Source: Rhodocyclaceae bacterium (GTDB lineage Bacteria > Pseudomonadota > Gammaproteobacteria > Burkholderiales > Rhodocyclaceae). From it: DNA of 64,000 nucleotides. Shown here piece by piece: positions 18,406 to 27,044 of the stretch (the stretch's first letter is position 1; each line of letters opens with the position of its first letter). The stretch is from the NCBI GenBank assembly GCA_028869135.1, contig JAGWTC010000010.1, positions 1 to 64,000 of the forward strand, in the 5' to 3' direction. Position numbers and translations under genes: made by a program. The notes under the pieces were generated by a model. That model worked only from the letters and a program-made list of their open reading frames with translations. It was not told the origin of the DNA and made no database searches.

Positions 18406-18434
18406 TTGCAAATTATTGAATTTTCCCGGATAAT
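18406..18434 (+). promoter_or_regulatory. Candidate sigma-70 promoter of rpmE
   Basis: TTGCAA at 18406-18411 and GATAAT at 18429-18434 with a 17-bp spacer, 56 bases ahead of the rpmE ATG, in an AT-rich patch within a GC-rich context. Confidence 0.7.
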
Positions 18435-18490
18435 CGCAGATTACCCAGATTGGTCACAACCGCCAATCGCTTGAAACCAAAGGACATATC

Positions 18491-18700
18491 ATGAAAGAAG
18501 GCATCCACCCGAACTACGTCGAAATCGACGTGACCTGCAGCTGCGGCAACGCGTTCAAGACCAAGTCGACCTCCGGCAAGGCCCTGAACATCGAAGTCTG
18601 CTCGAACTGCCACCCGTTCTACACCGGCAAGCAGAAGATCGTGGATACCGCCGGCCGCGTCGAGCGCTTCCGCCAGAAGTACGGCCAGAAGTCGGCTTAA
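18491..18700 (+). CDS. rpmE: 50S ribosomal protein L31
   Basis: A 69-residue ribosomal protein, starting [20 protein letters not shown]. It has the zinc-type cysteine set: CSC near residues 16-18 and CSNC near 37-40, so it is the C+ (zinc-binding) form rather than the zinc-free paralogue. It follows its own promoter and is closed by a terminator. Confidence 0.96.
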   Translation: MKEGIHPNYVEIDVTCSCGNAFKTKSTSGKALNIEVCSNCHPFYTGKQKIVDTAGRVERFRQKYGQKSA

Positions 18701-18730
18701 AGACCGGACCGCATGCCCGTGCATGCGTGC

Positions 18731-18757
18731 AAAAAGGCAGCTTCGGCTGCCTTTTTT
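18731..18757 (+). terminator. Terminator after rpmE
   Basis: AAAAAGGCAGC, a TTCG tetraloop and GCTGCCTTTTTT: a textbook intrinsic terminator. Confidence 0.9.
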
Positions 18758-18817
18758 CTTTGCAGCGCCAAAGGCCTTGCCACGGCATAGTTGACTTACC
18801 CTCGCCCGGCACCACCG

Positions 18818-20395
18818 ATGCAATACAATCCTACCGTTCCTCCCGTCAGCCTTCGCCTACTCTGCGTCCTGTGCGCGGTGTATCTGCTGACCGGCCTCCT
18901 CGACCATGACCTGTGGAAATACGAAGATGCCGTCCATATCGGCGTCGCATGGGACATGGCGCAGCGCGGCCACTGGCTGCGCCCGCATCTGGCCAACGAA
19001 ATCTGGAACGAAGCCCCCCTCTACTACTGGGTCGGCGCGCTTCTCGGCAAACTGCTGGGCGGCCTGATCGGCTTCCACAATGCAGTCCGGCTGGCGACGG
19101 CGGCGTTCGCCGCCATCACGCTTTATGCGCTCGATCGCATCGCCGCGCTGAGCCCGACCGAGGAACGCGGCAGCGATGGTCGCGCATCCAGCTTTAACGT
19201 CAGCGCGCCACTCCTGCTGATCTGCACGCCGGGCCTGCTGCTACCTGTCCATGATGCCCAGCCGATGATCGCCGTCATGGCGGGGCAGGCTCTGGCCTAC
19301 TGGGGCATGGCACAGTTGCCGCAACAACGCCACGGTGCCCTGCTGCTGACACTGGGCCTGGTCATCGCCGTTCTGGCCGGCGGCTTCGATGCGCTGCTGC
19401 CGATGAGCGGCCTGCTCCTGCTGCCGCTGTTCTCGGCCCGCTGGCGCAACGGCACGGCCCAGTCCGGCCTTGTCATCGCTGCCATGCTGACGATCGGCGT
19501 GCTGGCCGCGGCGGCCGCCCTGCTGCCTTTGCCCGGCTTGAGCCCGTTCAAGCCGGCACCCGGGCGCGACCATTTCGAACTGCTGGCGTGGTATGCATGG
19601 CCGGCCCTGCCGATCGCCCTGTGGCCGCTGTGGCTGTACCGCCGCCATCTCGGATCGATTGCGCTGCCCCTGGCAGGCAGTATCGGGGCGCTGATCTGGT
19701 ATCTGCTCTGCTGCGAGCCGCGCAATCTGCCGGCGCTGCCGCTGCTGCTGCCGCTGGTGCTGCTGGCCGCCACCGGCGCCTCGCGCCTGCGCCGCGGCGC
19801 CGCCAATGCGCTGGACTGGTTCGGCATGATGACCTTTTCCCTGCTCGGCATTTTTCTGTGGCTGGCCGAAGCGGCGCTGCTGACGGGAACCCCGCCCACG
19901 CTGCACAAGAACATCATGCGCCTGATCCCCGGCTACGACAACAACATCGGCCTGTTCGCATGGGTCTTTGCGGCCGTCATCTCGCTGCTGTGGATACTCA
20001 TCATCTTCTTTGGACGTCGCACGCCCTGGCGCGGCACGCGGAACTGGGCTTGCGGCATGGTGCTGATCTGGTGCCTGTTCGCCGCATTGTGGATTCCGCC
20101 CGTCGATTACGGCAAGAGTTATGCGACGATGGACCGTCAGATCGCGGCCAGGGTCGCCAAGGCCGACGCGCCGAGTTGCGTGGCCAGCCAGCATCTGGGC
20201 GATGTGCAGCGCGCCACGCTGGACTATCACACCGGGCTGATCACCCACCGCGGCAATGCTGGCAAGCACTGCGACTGGCTGCTGGTGCAGGGTCTGTCGC
20301 AGCACGCCCCCAACCTTGATAAAGGCTGGACCAAGGTCTGGAATGGCATGCGCCCGAGCGACCGGGACGAACATTACTACCTGTTCAAGCGCTGA
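18818..20395 (+). CDS. ArnT/PMT-like glycosyltransferase family 39 membrane protein
   Basis: A roughly 525-residue polytopic inner-membrane protein with about 11 hydrophobic segments. After the first helix the periplasmic loop reads LDHDLWKYEDAVHIGVAWDM, then WNEAPLYYWVGALLGKLLGG, the pattern of ArnT/PMT-type polyprenyl-phosphate-sugar transferases (acidic pair after helix 1, aromatic-rich second motif). The acceptor is unknown; lipid A or another envelope glycan is likely by family. The start is ambiguous: ATG at 18818 or TTG at 18791. No accessory genes for sugar synthesis are adjacent. Confidence 0.75.
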   Translation: MQYNPTVPPVSLRLLCVLCAVYLLTGLLDHDLWKYEDAVHIGVAWDMAQRGHWLRPHLANEIWNEAPLYYWVGALLGKLLGGLIGFHNAVRLATAAFAAITLYALDRIAALSPTEERGSDGRASSFNVSAPLLLICTPGLLLPVHDAQPMIAVMAGQALAYWGMAQLPQQRHGALLLTLGLVIAVLAGGFDALLPMSGLLLLPLFSARWRNGTAQSGLVIAAMLTIGVLAAAAALLPLPGLSPFKPAPGRDHFELLAWYAWPALPIALWPLWLYRRHLGSIALPLAGSIGALIWYLLCCEPRNLPALPLLLPLVLLAATGASRLRRGAANALDWFGMMTFSLLGIFLWLAEAALLTGTPPTLHKNIMRLIPGYDNNIGLFAWVFAAVISLLWILIIFFGRRTPWRGTRNWACGMVLIWCLFAALWIPPVDYGKSYATMDRQIAARVAKADAPSCVASQHLGDVQRATLDYHTGLITHRGNAGKHCDWLLVQGLSQHAPNLDKGWTKVWNGMRPSDRDEHYYLFKR

Positions 20396-20398
20396 AAC

Positions 20399-20430
20399 AA
20401 AAAAGCCGAAGCAAATGCTTCGGCTTTTTT
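20399..20430. terminator. Bidirectional terminator between the glycosyltransferase and orn
   Basis: Arms AAAAAAGCCGAAGC and GCTTCGGCTTTTTT around an AAAT loop, placed between convergent genes. Confidence 0.9.
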
Positions 20431-20446
20431 GTTGGCGCTCACCGTA

Positions 20447-20992
20447 TCAAAGCTTGATGAAGTGTTCGCGGTAGTACTTGAGTTCGTCGATGGACTCATA
20501 CACATCGGCCAGCGCCTCGTGCTTGCCATGCTTGGTCAGCCCCTTGGCCAGCTCGGGCTTCCAGCGCCGCACCAGTTCCTTGAGCGTGGACACGTCGAGG
20601 TTGCGATAGTGGAAATACTCTTCCAGCTTGGGCATGTAGCGCACCATGAAGCGGCGATCCTGTCCGATCGAATTGCCGCACATGGGCGAGGTGCGGGCCG
20701 GCACATGCTGCTTGATGAACTCGAGACACTGCGCTTCGACATCGGCCTCGCTCAGCGTCGAGGCCTTGACCTTGTCGATCAGGCCGGAACGGCCGTGCGT
20801 ACCCTTGTTCCAGTCGTCCATGCCGTCCAGCACCTCATTGCTCTGATGCACGACCCAGACCGGGCCTTCGGCGATGGTTTCGAGCTGGGAATTGGTGATG
20901 ACCACCGCCAGTTCGATGATCTTGTCCTTTTCAGGCTCCAGGCCCGTCATTTCCATGTCCAGCCAGATGAGGGCGTTTTGATCTTGTGCCAT
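20447..20992 (-). CDS. orn: Oligoribonuclease
   Basis: A 181-residue 3'-5' exonuclease of the DEDDh class that degrades di- and short oligoribonucleotides, including pGpG. The first acidic motif is [20 protein letters not shown], and later motifs include [12 protein letters not shown] and [17 protein letters not shown]. Length and order are normal for Orn. It is divergent from the M48 peptidase gene with a 69-bp gap holding both promoters. Confidence 0.96.
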   Translation of the reverse strand: MAQDQNALIWLDMEMTGLEPEKDKIIELAVVITNSQLETIAEGPVWVVHQSNEVLDGMDDWNKGTHGRSGLIDKVKASTLSEADVEAQCLEFIKQHVPARTSPMCGNSIGQDRRFMVRYMPKLEEYFHYRNLDVSTLKELVRRWKPELAKGLTKHGKHEALADVYESIDELKYYREHFIKL

Positions 20993-21061
20993 AATTTTCA
21001 GGTGGTCAGCGCATTAAAAGGCCGCATTTTCGCATAGCAAAGCCCACTCTCCATCACCTTC

Positions 21062-22315
21062 ATGACTGCCAGCGCATTCGCCTCAATCTTCCTGCTCTTT
21101 CTGACCATCAGCCTCGGCCTGCGGTTGTGGCTGGCAATGCGCCAGATTCGCCATATCGACGCGCATCGCGCTGCGGTGCCGGCCGAGTTCGCCGAGAAAA
21201 TCACGCTGGCAGAACATCAAAAGGCGGCCGACTACAGCATCGCCAAGACGCGACTGGGCATCAACAGCACCATCGCTGAAACGGCGCTGCTGCTGGGGCT
21301 CACGCTGGGCGGCGGCCTGCATGCGCTGTACAACTTCTGGGCGCAGCTCTTCGCCAACGGAGGCTACGCACACAGCCTTGCCTTGATCGCCAGTCTCGCC
21401 GTCGCAAGCTTTCTGGTCGAAGTACCGTTCTCGCTCTATCGCACCTTCCGCATCGAAGAAACCTTCGGTTTCAACAAGCTCACGCCGCGATTGTGGCTGA
21501 TTGACACCGTCAAGGGTGCGGCGCTCGGCGCCGCGATCGGCGCGCCCGTCATTCTCGCCGTGCTGTGGCTGATGGGCGCCATGGGCGGGCGCTGGTGGCT
21601 CCATGTCTGGTTGTTCTGGATGGGGTTCAACCTGCTGGTGCTGCTGCTTTACCCCACCGTCATCGCCCCGCTGTTCAACAAATTCTCGCCGCTCGAGGAC
21701 GACAGCCTAAAAGCGCGCATCGAGGGTCTGCTGAAGCGCTGCGGCTTCACCTCGGCCGGATTGTTCGTCATGGACGGCTCCAAGCGCTCCTCGCACGGCA
21801 ACGCCTACTTCACCGGCTTCGGCGCCGCCAAGCGCATCGTCTTCTTCGACACGCTGATCGAGCGCCTGTCGCCGCCTGAGGTGGAGGCCGTGCTGGCGCA
21901 TGAGCTGGGCCACTACAAGCACGGCCACATCAAGAAACGCATCGCCATGCTCGCCGTCCTCAGTCTGGGCTTTCTGTGGCTGCTCGGCCAGCTGATCGAA
22001 GCGCCCTGGTTCTACGCCGGTCTCGGCATGCCCTATCAGGGAACGGCAGTTGCTCTGATCCTCTTCTCGCTGGCCCTGCCGGTCTTCACCTTTCCGCTCG
22101 GCCCGCTGACTTCGGCGCTGTCGCGCAAGCATGAATACGAAGCCGACGCCTATGCCGCCAGCCAGACGCAGGCCTCGGATATGGTCACGGCGCTGGTCAA
22201 GCTCTATCGCGACAATGCCGCCACACTGACACCGGACCCGCTGCACTCGCTCTATTACGACTCGCATCCCCCGGCGTCGGCCCGTATTGCCCATCTGCAA
22301 GGAAGCCAGGCATGA
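21062..22315 (+). CDS. M48 family (Ste24-like) membrane metallopeptidase
   Basis: A 417-residue protein with several N-terminal helices, the zinc motif HELGH within VLAHELGHYKHGH and a downstream zinc ligand in SRKHEYEADAYA. The arrangement matches bacterial homologues of CAAX prenyl protease 1 rather than the shorter HtpX. It probably takes part in membrane protein quality control; the bacterial substrate is not known. Its stop overlaps the start of the pterin dehydratase gene (ATGA), so the two are translationally coupled. Confidence 0.92.
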   Translation: MTASAFASIFLLFLTISLGLRLWLAMRQIRHIDAHRAAVPAEFAEKITLAEHQKAADYSIAKTRLGINSTIAETALLLGLTLGGGLHALYNFWAQLFANGGYAHSLALIASLAVASFLVEVPFSLYRTFRIEETFGFNKLTPRLWLIDTVKGAALGAAIGAPVILAVLWLMGAMGGRWWLHVWLFWMGFNLLVLLLYPTVIAPLFNKFSPLEDDSLKARIEGLLKRCGFTSAGLFVMDGSKRSSHGNAYFTGFGAAKRIVFFDTLIERLSPPEVEAVLAHELGHYKHGHIKKRIAMLAVLSLGFLWLLGQLIEAPWFYAGLGMPYQGTAVALILFSLALPVFTFPLGPLTSALSRKHEYEADAYAASQTQASDMVTALVKLYRDNAATLTPDPLHSLYYDSHPPASARIAHLQGSQA

Positions 22316-22638
22316 ACGATCTGAGCGCGAAGAAGTGCAAGCCCTGCGAGGGTGGGGCCAAGCCGCTGGATGACAAGGCCGTGCAAGCACTGCTCAAGCA
22401 GCTCGGCGGCTGGAAGATCGAGGAAGGCCAACTGACGAAGGCTTTCAAGTTCAGGAATTACCACGAGACCATGGCCTTCGTTAATGCATCTGCGTGGATA
22501 TCGCATCGCGAAGACCACCATCCCGATCTCGCCGTCGGCTACAACGCCTGCACGGTCAGCCACGTCACGCACGCCATCGGCGGCCTGTCCGACAACGACT
22601 TCATTTGCGCGGCCAAAATCGACGCATTGCTCAGTTGA
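22312..22638 (+). CDS. phhB: 4a-hydroxytetrahydrobiopterin dehydratase (pterin-4a-carbinolamine dehydratase)
   Basis: A 108-residue protein with the signature EDHHPDLAVGYNACTVSHVT, which carries the histidines that dehydrate 4a-hydroxytetrahydropterin. In organisms with phenylalanine hydroxylase it recycles the pterin cofactor; no hydroxylase gene is in this window, so it may serve another pterin use. An N-terminal extension has a CxxC pair (C9, C12: KKCKPCEGG), as in many proteobacterial members. It overlaps both neighbours by four bases. Confidence 0.92.
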   Translation: MNDLSAKKCKPCEGGAKPLDDKAVQALLKQLGGWKIEEGQLTKAFKFRNYHETMAFVNASAWISHREDHHPDLAVGYNACTVSHVTHAIGGLSDNDFICAAKIDALLS

Positions 22639-23534
22639 GTAAACCGGCTTTGAAAAATACGACGGAAGGCCTCGTCAGGGCGGCCTTCGGGCGGCATTAC
22701 GAGGTTGAGCTCCCCGATGGGCAGTTGATCACCGGCTTCCCGCGCGGCAAGAAAAGCCCCTATGCCTGCGGCGATCGCGTCGCGCTGGAGATCGCCAGCG
22801 CCGATCAGGCGCAGATCACCCAGCATCTGCCGCGCACCTCGCTGCTTTATCGCAGCGACGCCTATCGCGAAAAGCTGATCGCGGCAAACGCCACGCAAGT
22901 GGTGCTGGTCGTCGCCACCGAACCGTCGTTCACCGACGAACTGCTCACGCGCACCTTGGTCGCCGCCGAAACCGAGGGACTGCGCACGCTGATCGTCCTC
23001 AACAAATGCGACCTCACCACGCACATCGAACAGGCGCGAGCACGTCTGACGGTGCTCGCCAGGCTCGGCTATCGCATCATCGAACTTTCCGCCCTCGATA
23101 ACGCCGACGCACTGTGGACCAGTCTTGCCGGCGAAACCAGCGTTCTTGTGGGCCAAAGCGGCATGGGCAAGTCGACGTTGACCAATGCGCTGATCCCCGA
23201 AGCTCAGGCGGCGACGCGCGAGGTTTCGGAAGCACTGGACTCAGGCAAGCATACGACCACGCATGCGCGCCTCTACGACCTGCCGCAGGACAAGGCGCCT
23301 GGAGGCAGGCTGATCGATTGCCCGGGCTTGCAGGAGTTCGGCCTTGCCCACATGAGCTTCGGCCAGATCGAGGAAGGCTTCGTCGATTTCCGTCCCCATA
23401 GCGGCAACTGCCGTTTCCGCGACTGTCGCCACCAGAACGAACCTGACTGCGCGATCAAGGCCGCTGTCGCCGCCGGCCTCATCAGCGAGCGGCGCTACGA
23501 GATGTTCCAGCGCATTGCCACGGCCGGCTGCTGA
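22635..23534 (+). CDS. rsgA: Small ribosomal subunit biogenesis GTPase RsgA
   Basis: A 299-residue circularly permuted GTPase for late 30S maturation. Order of motifs: OB fold near the start (RAAFGRHYEVEL), G4 NKCD, then G1 GQSGMGKST, G3 DCPG, and a C-terminal zinc knuckle in CRFRDCRHQNEPDC. The frame is open further upstream, but similarity begins at SKPALKN, which points to the TTG at 22635 overlapping the previous stop (TTGA), a start type that would give low, coupled expression. Confidence 0.95.
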   Translation: MSKPALKNTTEGLVRAAFGRHYEVELPDGQLITGFPRGKKSPYACGDRVALEIASADQAQITQHLPRTSLLYRSDAYREKLIAANATQVVLVVATEPSFTDELLTRTLVAAETEGLRTLIVLNKCDLTTHIEQARARLTVLARLGYRIIELSALDNADALWTSLAGETSVLVGQSGMGKSTLTNALIPEAQAATREVSEALDSGKHTTTHARLYDLPQDKAPGGRLIDCPGLQEFGLAHMSFGQIEEGFVDFRPHSGNCRFRDCRHQNEPDCAIKAAVAAGLISERRYEMFQRIATAGC

Positions 23535-23537
23535 AAC

Positions 23538-23565
23538 GCAAAAGCCCTCTGGCGAGGGCTTTTGC
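23538..23565. terminator. Bidirectional terminator between rsgA and mscL
   Basis: A 12-bp perfect stem, GCAAAAGCCCTC / GAGGGCTTTTGC, with loop TGGC, between convergent genes. Confidence 0.85.
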
Positions 23566-23583
23566 GGGGCGGCGAAGGCGCGC

Positions 23584-24012
23584 TTACTTCTTCAGCGAGT
23601 CGCGAATTTCGCGCAGCAGCGTGATGTCCTCCGGCGTGGGCGGCGGAGCTTCCGGTGCGGCCGGCGTTTCGCGCTTGAGGCGGTTGATCTGCTTGATCAT
23701 CATGAAGATGATGAAGGCGAGGATGATGAAGTTGATCGCGATGGTCAGGAAGTTGCCATAGGCGATGACCGGCACGCCGGCCTTCTTGACCTCTGCCAGC
23801 ACCATGGGCACGCCGGGCGGGATGTCCTGCAGGGCGATGAAGTAATTGCTGAAGTCGAGCCCGCCGGTGACGCGCCCGACGACAGGCATGATCAGGTCGC
23901 CGACGACCGAGTCTACGATCTTGCCGAAAGCGCCACCAATGATCACGCCGACGGCGAGATCGATGACATTGCCCTTGACGGCAAATTCCTTGAATTCGGA
24001 AACTATGCTCAT
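23584..24012 (-). CDS. mscL: Large-conductance mechanosensitive channel
   Basis: A 142-residue inner-membrane channel that releases solutes on osmotic downshock. It begins [20 protein letters not shown], then the pore helix [20 protein letters not shown], a periplasmic loop, the second helix ([20 protein letters not shown]) and a charged C-terminal helix ending DSLKK. All landmarks of the family are present and the length is normal. Confidence 0.97.
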   Translation of the reverse strand: MSIVSEFKEFAVKGNVIDLAVGVIIGGAFGKIVDSVVGDLIMPVVGRVTGGLDFSNYFIALQDIPPGVPMVLAEVKKAGVPVIAYGNFLTIAINFIILAFIIFMMIKQINRLKRETPAAPEAPPPTPEDITLLREIRDSLKK

Positions 24013-24121
24013 GGGAAACTCCGGAGAAAAAAGACTCGCCTATGTTACCGGATCGCCGGGCCGGCAACGTCGAGCAAAGTGGCTAAAATAGGGGCCTTCT
24101 CACCCATTTATGCCGCCCTTC

Positions 24122-24652
24122 ATGTCGTTCATCAAAGCCTTCGTCACCAAGCACATCCACGCCGCCGCCGCCGCTCCCCAGAGCGGGCAGGAAGCCGTCG
24201 CGGTTTTCTTCTACGGCGCACCGCCGGATATCGAGCACATCCGGGCGCTGGCTGTCGGCGCCACCGTCTCGGTGGGGCTGGACAAGGACAAGACGCGTAT
24301 CCATGTGATCTGGCCTGACGTCACGACGACGATCACCATCGATCCGGATTGGGACAAGGTTACGCAGATGCAGGGCATGCGTCACTGGACCGACCGTTTC
24401 CCGGCGAAGGTGCGCGAGATGGAAGAGGTCAGAGCCCTGATCGATTCCTTCGGCAACGTCGAAGCCTGCTATGGCAGCATCAGCAAGCCCGGCCTGGATG
24501 CCGGCAACAAGGTCATGGCGCTGCTGAAGGGGCTGCTCGGCGACAAAGGCGGCTTTTTCTTTTCGCGCAATTCCTTTTATGGCACCGACGGGCTGCGCAT
24601 CACCGGCTTCGACGAAGACCCCGTCTGGCTGGGTACGCCGCCTCAGGCCTGA
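24122..24652 (+). CDS. Protein of unknown function
   Basis: A 176-residue protein starting MSFIKAFVTKHIHAAA that I do not recognise. It is soluble, with no signal peptide or membrane segment, and mixed alpha/beta by appearance. Notable stretches are AVAVFFYGAPPDIEHIRAL, IHVIWPDVTTTITIDPDWDK and FFFSRNSFYGTDGLRITGFD. GC content and codon use fit the neighbourhood, so it looks like a genuine gene. It is divergent from mscL and overlaps the end of the Lrp-type gene by 10 bases tail to tail. Confidence 0.7.
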   Translation: MSFIKAFVTKHIHAAAAAPQSGQEAVAVFFYGAPPDIEHIRALAVGATVSVGLDKDKTRIHVIWPDVTTTITIDPDWDKVTQMQGMRHWTDRFPAKVREMEEVRALIDSFGNVEACYGSISKPGLDAGNKVMALLKGLLGDKGGFFFSRNSFYGTDGLRITGFDEDPVWLGTPPQA

Positions 24653-25113
24653 GCCAGATCGACCGGCACGGCGGTGCGATCCACCACGCGCCGCATCACG
24701 AAGCTGGAATGCACGCCGGTCACGCCCGGAATCCGGTTGATGCGATTCAGCAGCAGCTCCTGGTAGGCATCCATGTCGCGCACCACGACCTTGAGCTGAT
24801 AATCGGCTGACTGCCCGGTCACCAGCAGGCATTCCAGCACCTCCGGAATCTGCGCCACCGCCTCCTCGAAATGGGCAAAGCGCTCGGGCGTATGCTGGTC
24901 CATCGAAATATAGACCAGCGCCATCATCGGCAGCCCGAGTCGCTTGGCGTCCACCAGCGCCCGATAGCCGGTGATATAACCGCCCTCCTCCAGCGCCCGC
25001 ACGCGGCGCAGACAGGGCGCCGGCGACAGGCCGATGCGTTCGGCCAGATCCTGATTGCTGATGCGCCCGTCCTGCTGAAGGATTTCAAGAATTTGCCTGT
25101 CGTATTTATCCAT
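24643..25113 (-). CDS. Lrp/AsnC family transcriptional regulator
   Basis: A 156-residue regulator with an N-terminal helix-turn-helix (MDKYDRQILEILQQDGRISNQ through LSPAPCLRRVRALEEGGYI) and a C-terminal RAM effector domain (ECLLVTGQSADYQLKVVVRD; NRIPGVTGVHSSFVMR). It lies divergent from leuA with an AT-rich control region between them that contains a perfect inverted repeat, which suggests that it controls itself and leuA in response to an amino acid. The frame is open to 25194, but Lrp similarity starts at MDKYD (25113). Confidence 0.93.
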   Translation of the reverse strand: MDKYDRQILEILQQDGRISNQDLAERIGLSPAPCLRRVRALEEGGYITGYRALVDAKRLGLPMMALVYISMDQHTPERFAHFEEAVAQIPEVLECLLVTGQSADYQLKVVVRDMDAYQELLLNRINRIPGVTGVHSSFVMRRVVDRTAVPVDLAQA

Positions 25114-25146
25114 GAGATGGCAACCCAAAGCACCACGGAGAGAATA

Positions 25147-25194
25147 TTGAAATTTAATTACCAACAAATTCAAATATAAGAAATTAAATTTCAA
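25147..25194. promoter_or_regulatory. Inverted-repeat operator candidate between the Lrp-type gene and leuA
   Basis: Perfect 13-bp arms TTGAAATTTAATT (25147-25159) and AATTAAATTTCAA (25182-25194) are separated by 22 AT-rich bases. The arm centres are 35 bp apart. It lies 34 bases upstream of the regulator gene and 89 bases upstream of leuA. Lrp-type proteins bind AT-rich palindromic sites in arrays, so this is a natural target. Confidence 0.65.
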
Positions 25195-25283
25195 AAATCA
25201 AGACAAAACTGGCAATTACGCAAGCACATTTCGCGCCGGGATCGCTAATATTCATGCATCGAAGCGCCCTCCCGGAGCACACC

Positions 25284-26984
25284 ATGTTGAAGAACCCGCA
25301 CGGCAAATATTTGCCCTTCAAGCCGATCAAGCTGTCCGACCGTCAATGGCCGAACAAGGTCATCACCGCCCCGCCGATCTGGATGAGCACCGATCTGCGC
25401 GACGGCAATCAGGCGCTGTTCGAGCCCATGGACGGCGAGAAGAAGATGCGCATGTTCAAGCTGCTGTGCGACATCGGCCTCAAGGAAGTCGAAGCGGGTT
25501 TTCCCTCGGCCTCGCAGACCGAATTCGACTTCTTCCGCACGCTGATCGAAGGCAAGCACATCCCCGACGACGTCACCATCGAAGCGCTGACGCAAGCGCG
25601 CGAGCCGCTGATCCGTCGCACCGTCGAGGCGATGATCGGCTGCAAGCGCGGCATCGTGCACGTCTATAACGCCACCTCCGACCAGTTCCGCGAAGTCGTG
25701 TTCAACACCACGCGCGAAGAGGTCAAGGCGATGGCGGTCAATGCCGTCAAGCTGATCAAGGAGCTCACCGCCCAGCATCCGGAAACCGAATGGGTGCTTC
25801 AATACAGCGCCGAGACCTTCAGCGACACCGATCTCGATTTCGCCAAGGAAGTCGTCGACGCCGTCACCGCAGCCTGGGGCGCCACGCCGGACAACAAAGT
25901 CATCATCAACCTGCCCGCCTCGGTCGAAGTCGCCACGCCCAATATCTACGCCGACAAGGTCGAGTGGATGCACCGCAATATCGCCCGTCGCGACAGCGTC
26001 ATCCTCAGCCTGCATCCGCATAACGACCGCGGCACCGCCGTCGCCGCCGCCGAGCTCGGCGTCATGGCCGGCGCCGACCGCATCGAAGGCTGCCTGTTCG
26101 GCAATGGCGAGCGCACCGGCAATGTCGACCTCGTCACGCTGGGCCTGAACCTCTACACCCAGGGCATCCATCCGGGTCTCGACTTCTCCGACATCAACAC
26201 GATTGCGCGCGTCGCCGAGCACTGCACCCAGCTGCCCATCCACCCGCGCCACCCGTGGGTCGGCGACCTCGTCTACACGGCCTTCTCCGGCTCGCACCAG
26301 GACGCGATCAAGAAGGGCTTCGCCTTGCAAAAGCCGGATGCCAAGTGGAATGTGCCTTACATGCCGATGGACCCGGCCGACGTCGGCCGTAGTTACGACT
26401 CGGTGATCCGCGTAAACAGCCAGTCGGGCAAGGGTGGCATCGCCTATCTGCTCGAAACCGAATACGGCGTGGTCATGTCGCGCCGTCTGCAGGTCGAGTT
26501 CTCGCGCGTGGTGCAGGAGCACACCGACCGCTTCGGCGGCGAAGTCAGCGCCGCCGACATCTGGAAGCTGTTCTCCGAAACCTATCTCGATACCGCATCG
26601 CCAGTGCGCTATGTCGAACACCATCTGTTCGAGAACACGGGCGACGCCAGCAAGCAGCAAGGCATCAAGCTCGTCGTCGAGCACAAGGGCGTGAAGCACG
26701 TCCTGAACGGCGAAGGTAACGGTCCCATCGACGCCGCCGCTCACGCGCTGCAACAGATCGGTATCAGTCTCCATGTACGCAGCTACGAAGAGCGCTCGAT
26801 GAGCAGCAGCGACGACGGCGGCGATGCCCGCGCCTGCGCCATGATGGAAGTCGCCACCGCCGGCGGCAGCGGCGAGTGCTACGGGGTCGGCATCGACGTC
26901 AACATCGTCACTGCTTCCCTCAAGGCGCTGATCAGCAGCGCCAACCGCGTGGCGGCGCAAGCGGCCGACAGCAAGGCGGCCTGA
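25284..26984 (+). CDS. leuA: 2-isopropylmalate synthase (long, yeast-type)
   Basis: A 566-residue enzyme joining acetyl-CoA and 2-oxoisovalerate, the committed step of leucine synthesis. It starts [19 protein letters not shown]; the HMGL-like barrel has [11 protein letters not shown] with the metal-binding Asp and [16 protein letters not shown] with the His pair, and the C-terminal regulatory domain ends near residue 550 with [19 protein letters not shown]. The extended N-terminus marks the LeuA2 (yeast-like) group. It is separate from leuCDB and sits under the apparent control of the adjacent Lrp-type gene. An ATG at 25254 is in frame, but the region before 25284 is not conserved-looking. 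Confidence 0.96.
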   Translation: MLKNPHGKYLPFKPIKLSDRQWPNKVITAPPIWMSTDLRDGNQALFEPMDGEKKMRMFKLLCDIGLKEVEAGFPSASQTEFDFFRTLIEGKHIPDDVTIEALTQAREPLIRRTVEAMIGCKRGIVHVYNATSDQFREVVFNTTREEVKAMAVNAVKLIKELTAQHPETEWVLQYSAETFSDTDLDFAKEVVDAVTAAWGATPDNKVIINLPASVEVATPNIYADKVEWMHRNIARRDSVILSLHPHNDRGTAVAAAELGVMAGADRIEGCLFGNGERTGNVDLVTLGLNLYTQGIHPGLDFSDINTIARVAEHCTQLPIHPRHPWVGDLVYTAFSGSHQDAIKKGFALQKPDAKWNVPYMPMDPADVGRSYDSVIRVNSQSGKGGIAYLLETEYGVVMSRRLQVEFSRVVQEHTDRFGGEVSAADIWKLFSETYLDTASPVRYVEHHLFENTGDASKQQGIKLVVEHKGVKHVLNGEGNGPIDAAAHALQQIGISLHVRSYEERSMSSSDDGGDARACAMMEVATAGGSGECYGVGIDVNIVTASLKALISSANRVAAQAADSKAA

Positions 26985-27002
26985 TACGACCTCGCCCCAA
27001 AC

Positions 27003-27033
27003 AAAAAGCCCCGGCCACAAGCCGGGGCTTTTT
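27003..27033. terminator. Terminator after leuA
   Basis: Arms AAAAAGCCCCGGC and GCCGGGGCTTTTT around CACAA; works in both directions and also lies just past the stop of the orphan gene at 27045. Confidence 0.9.
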
Positions 27034-27044
27034 GCTATTCGCTG

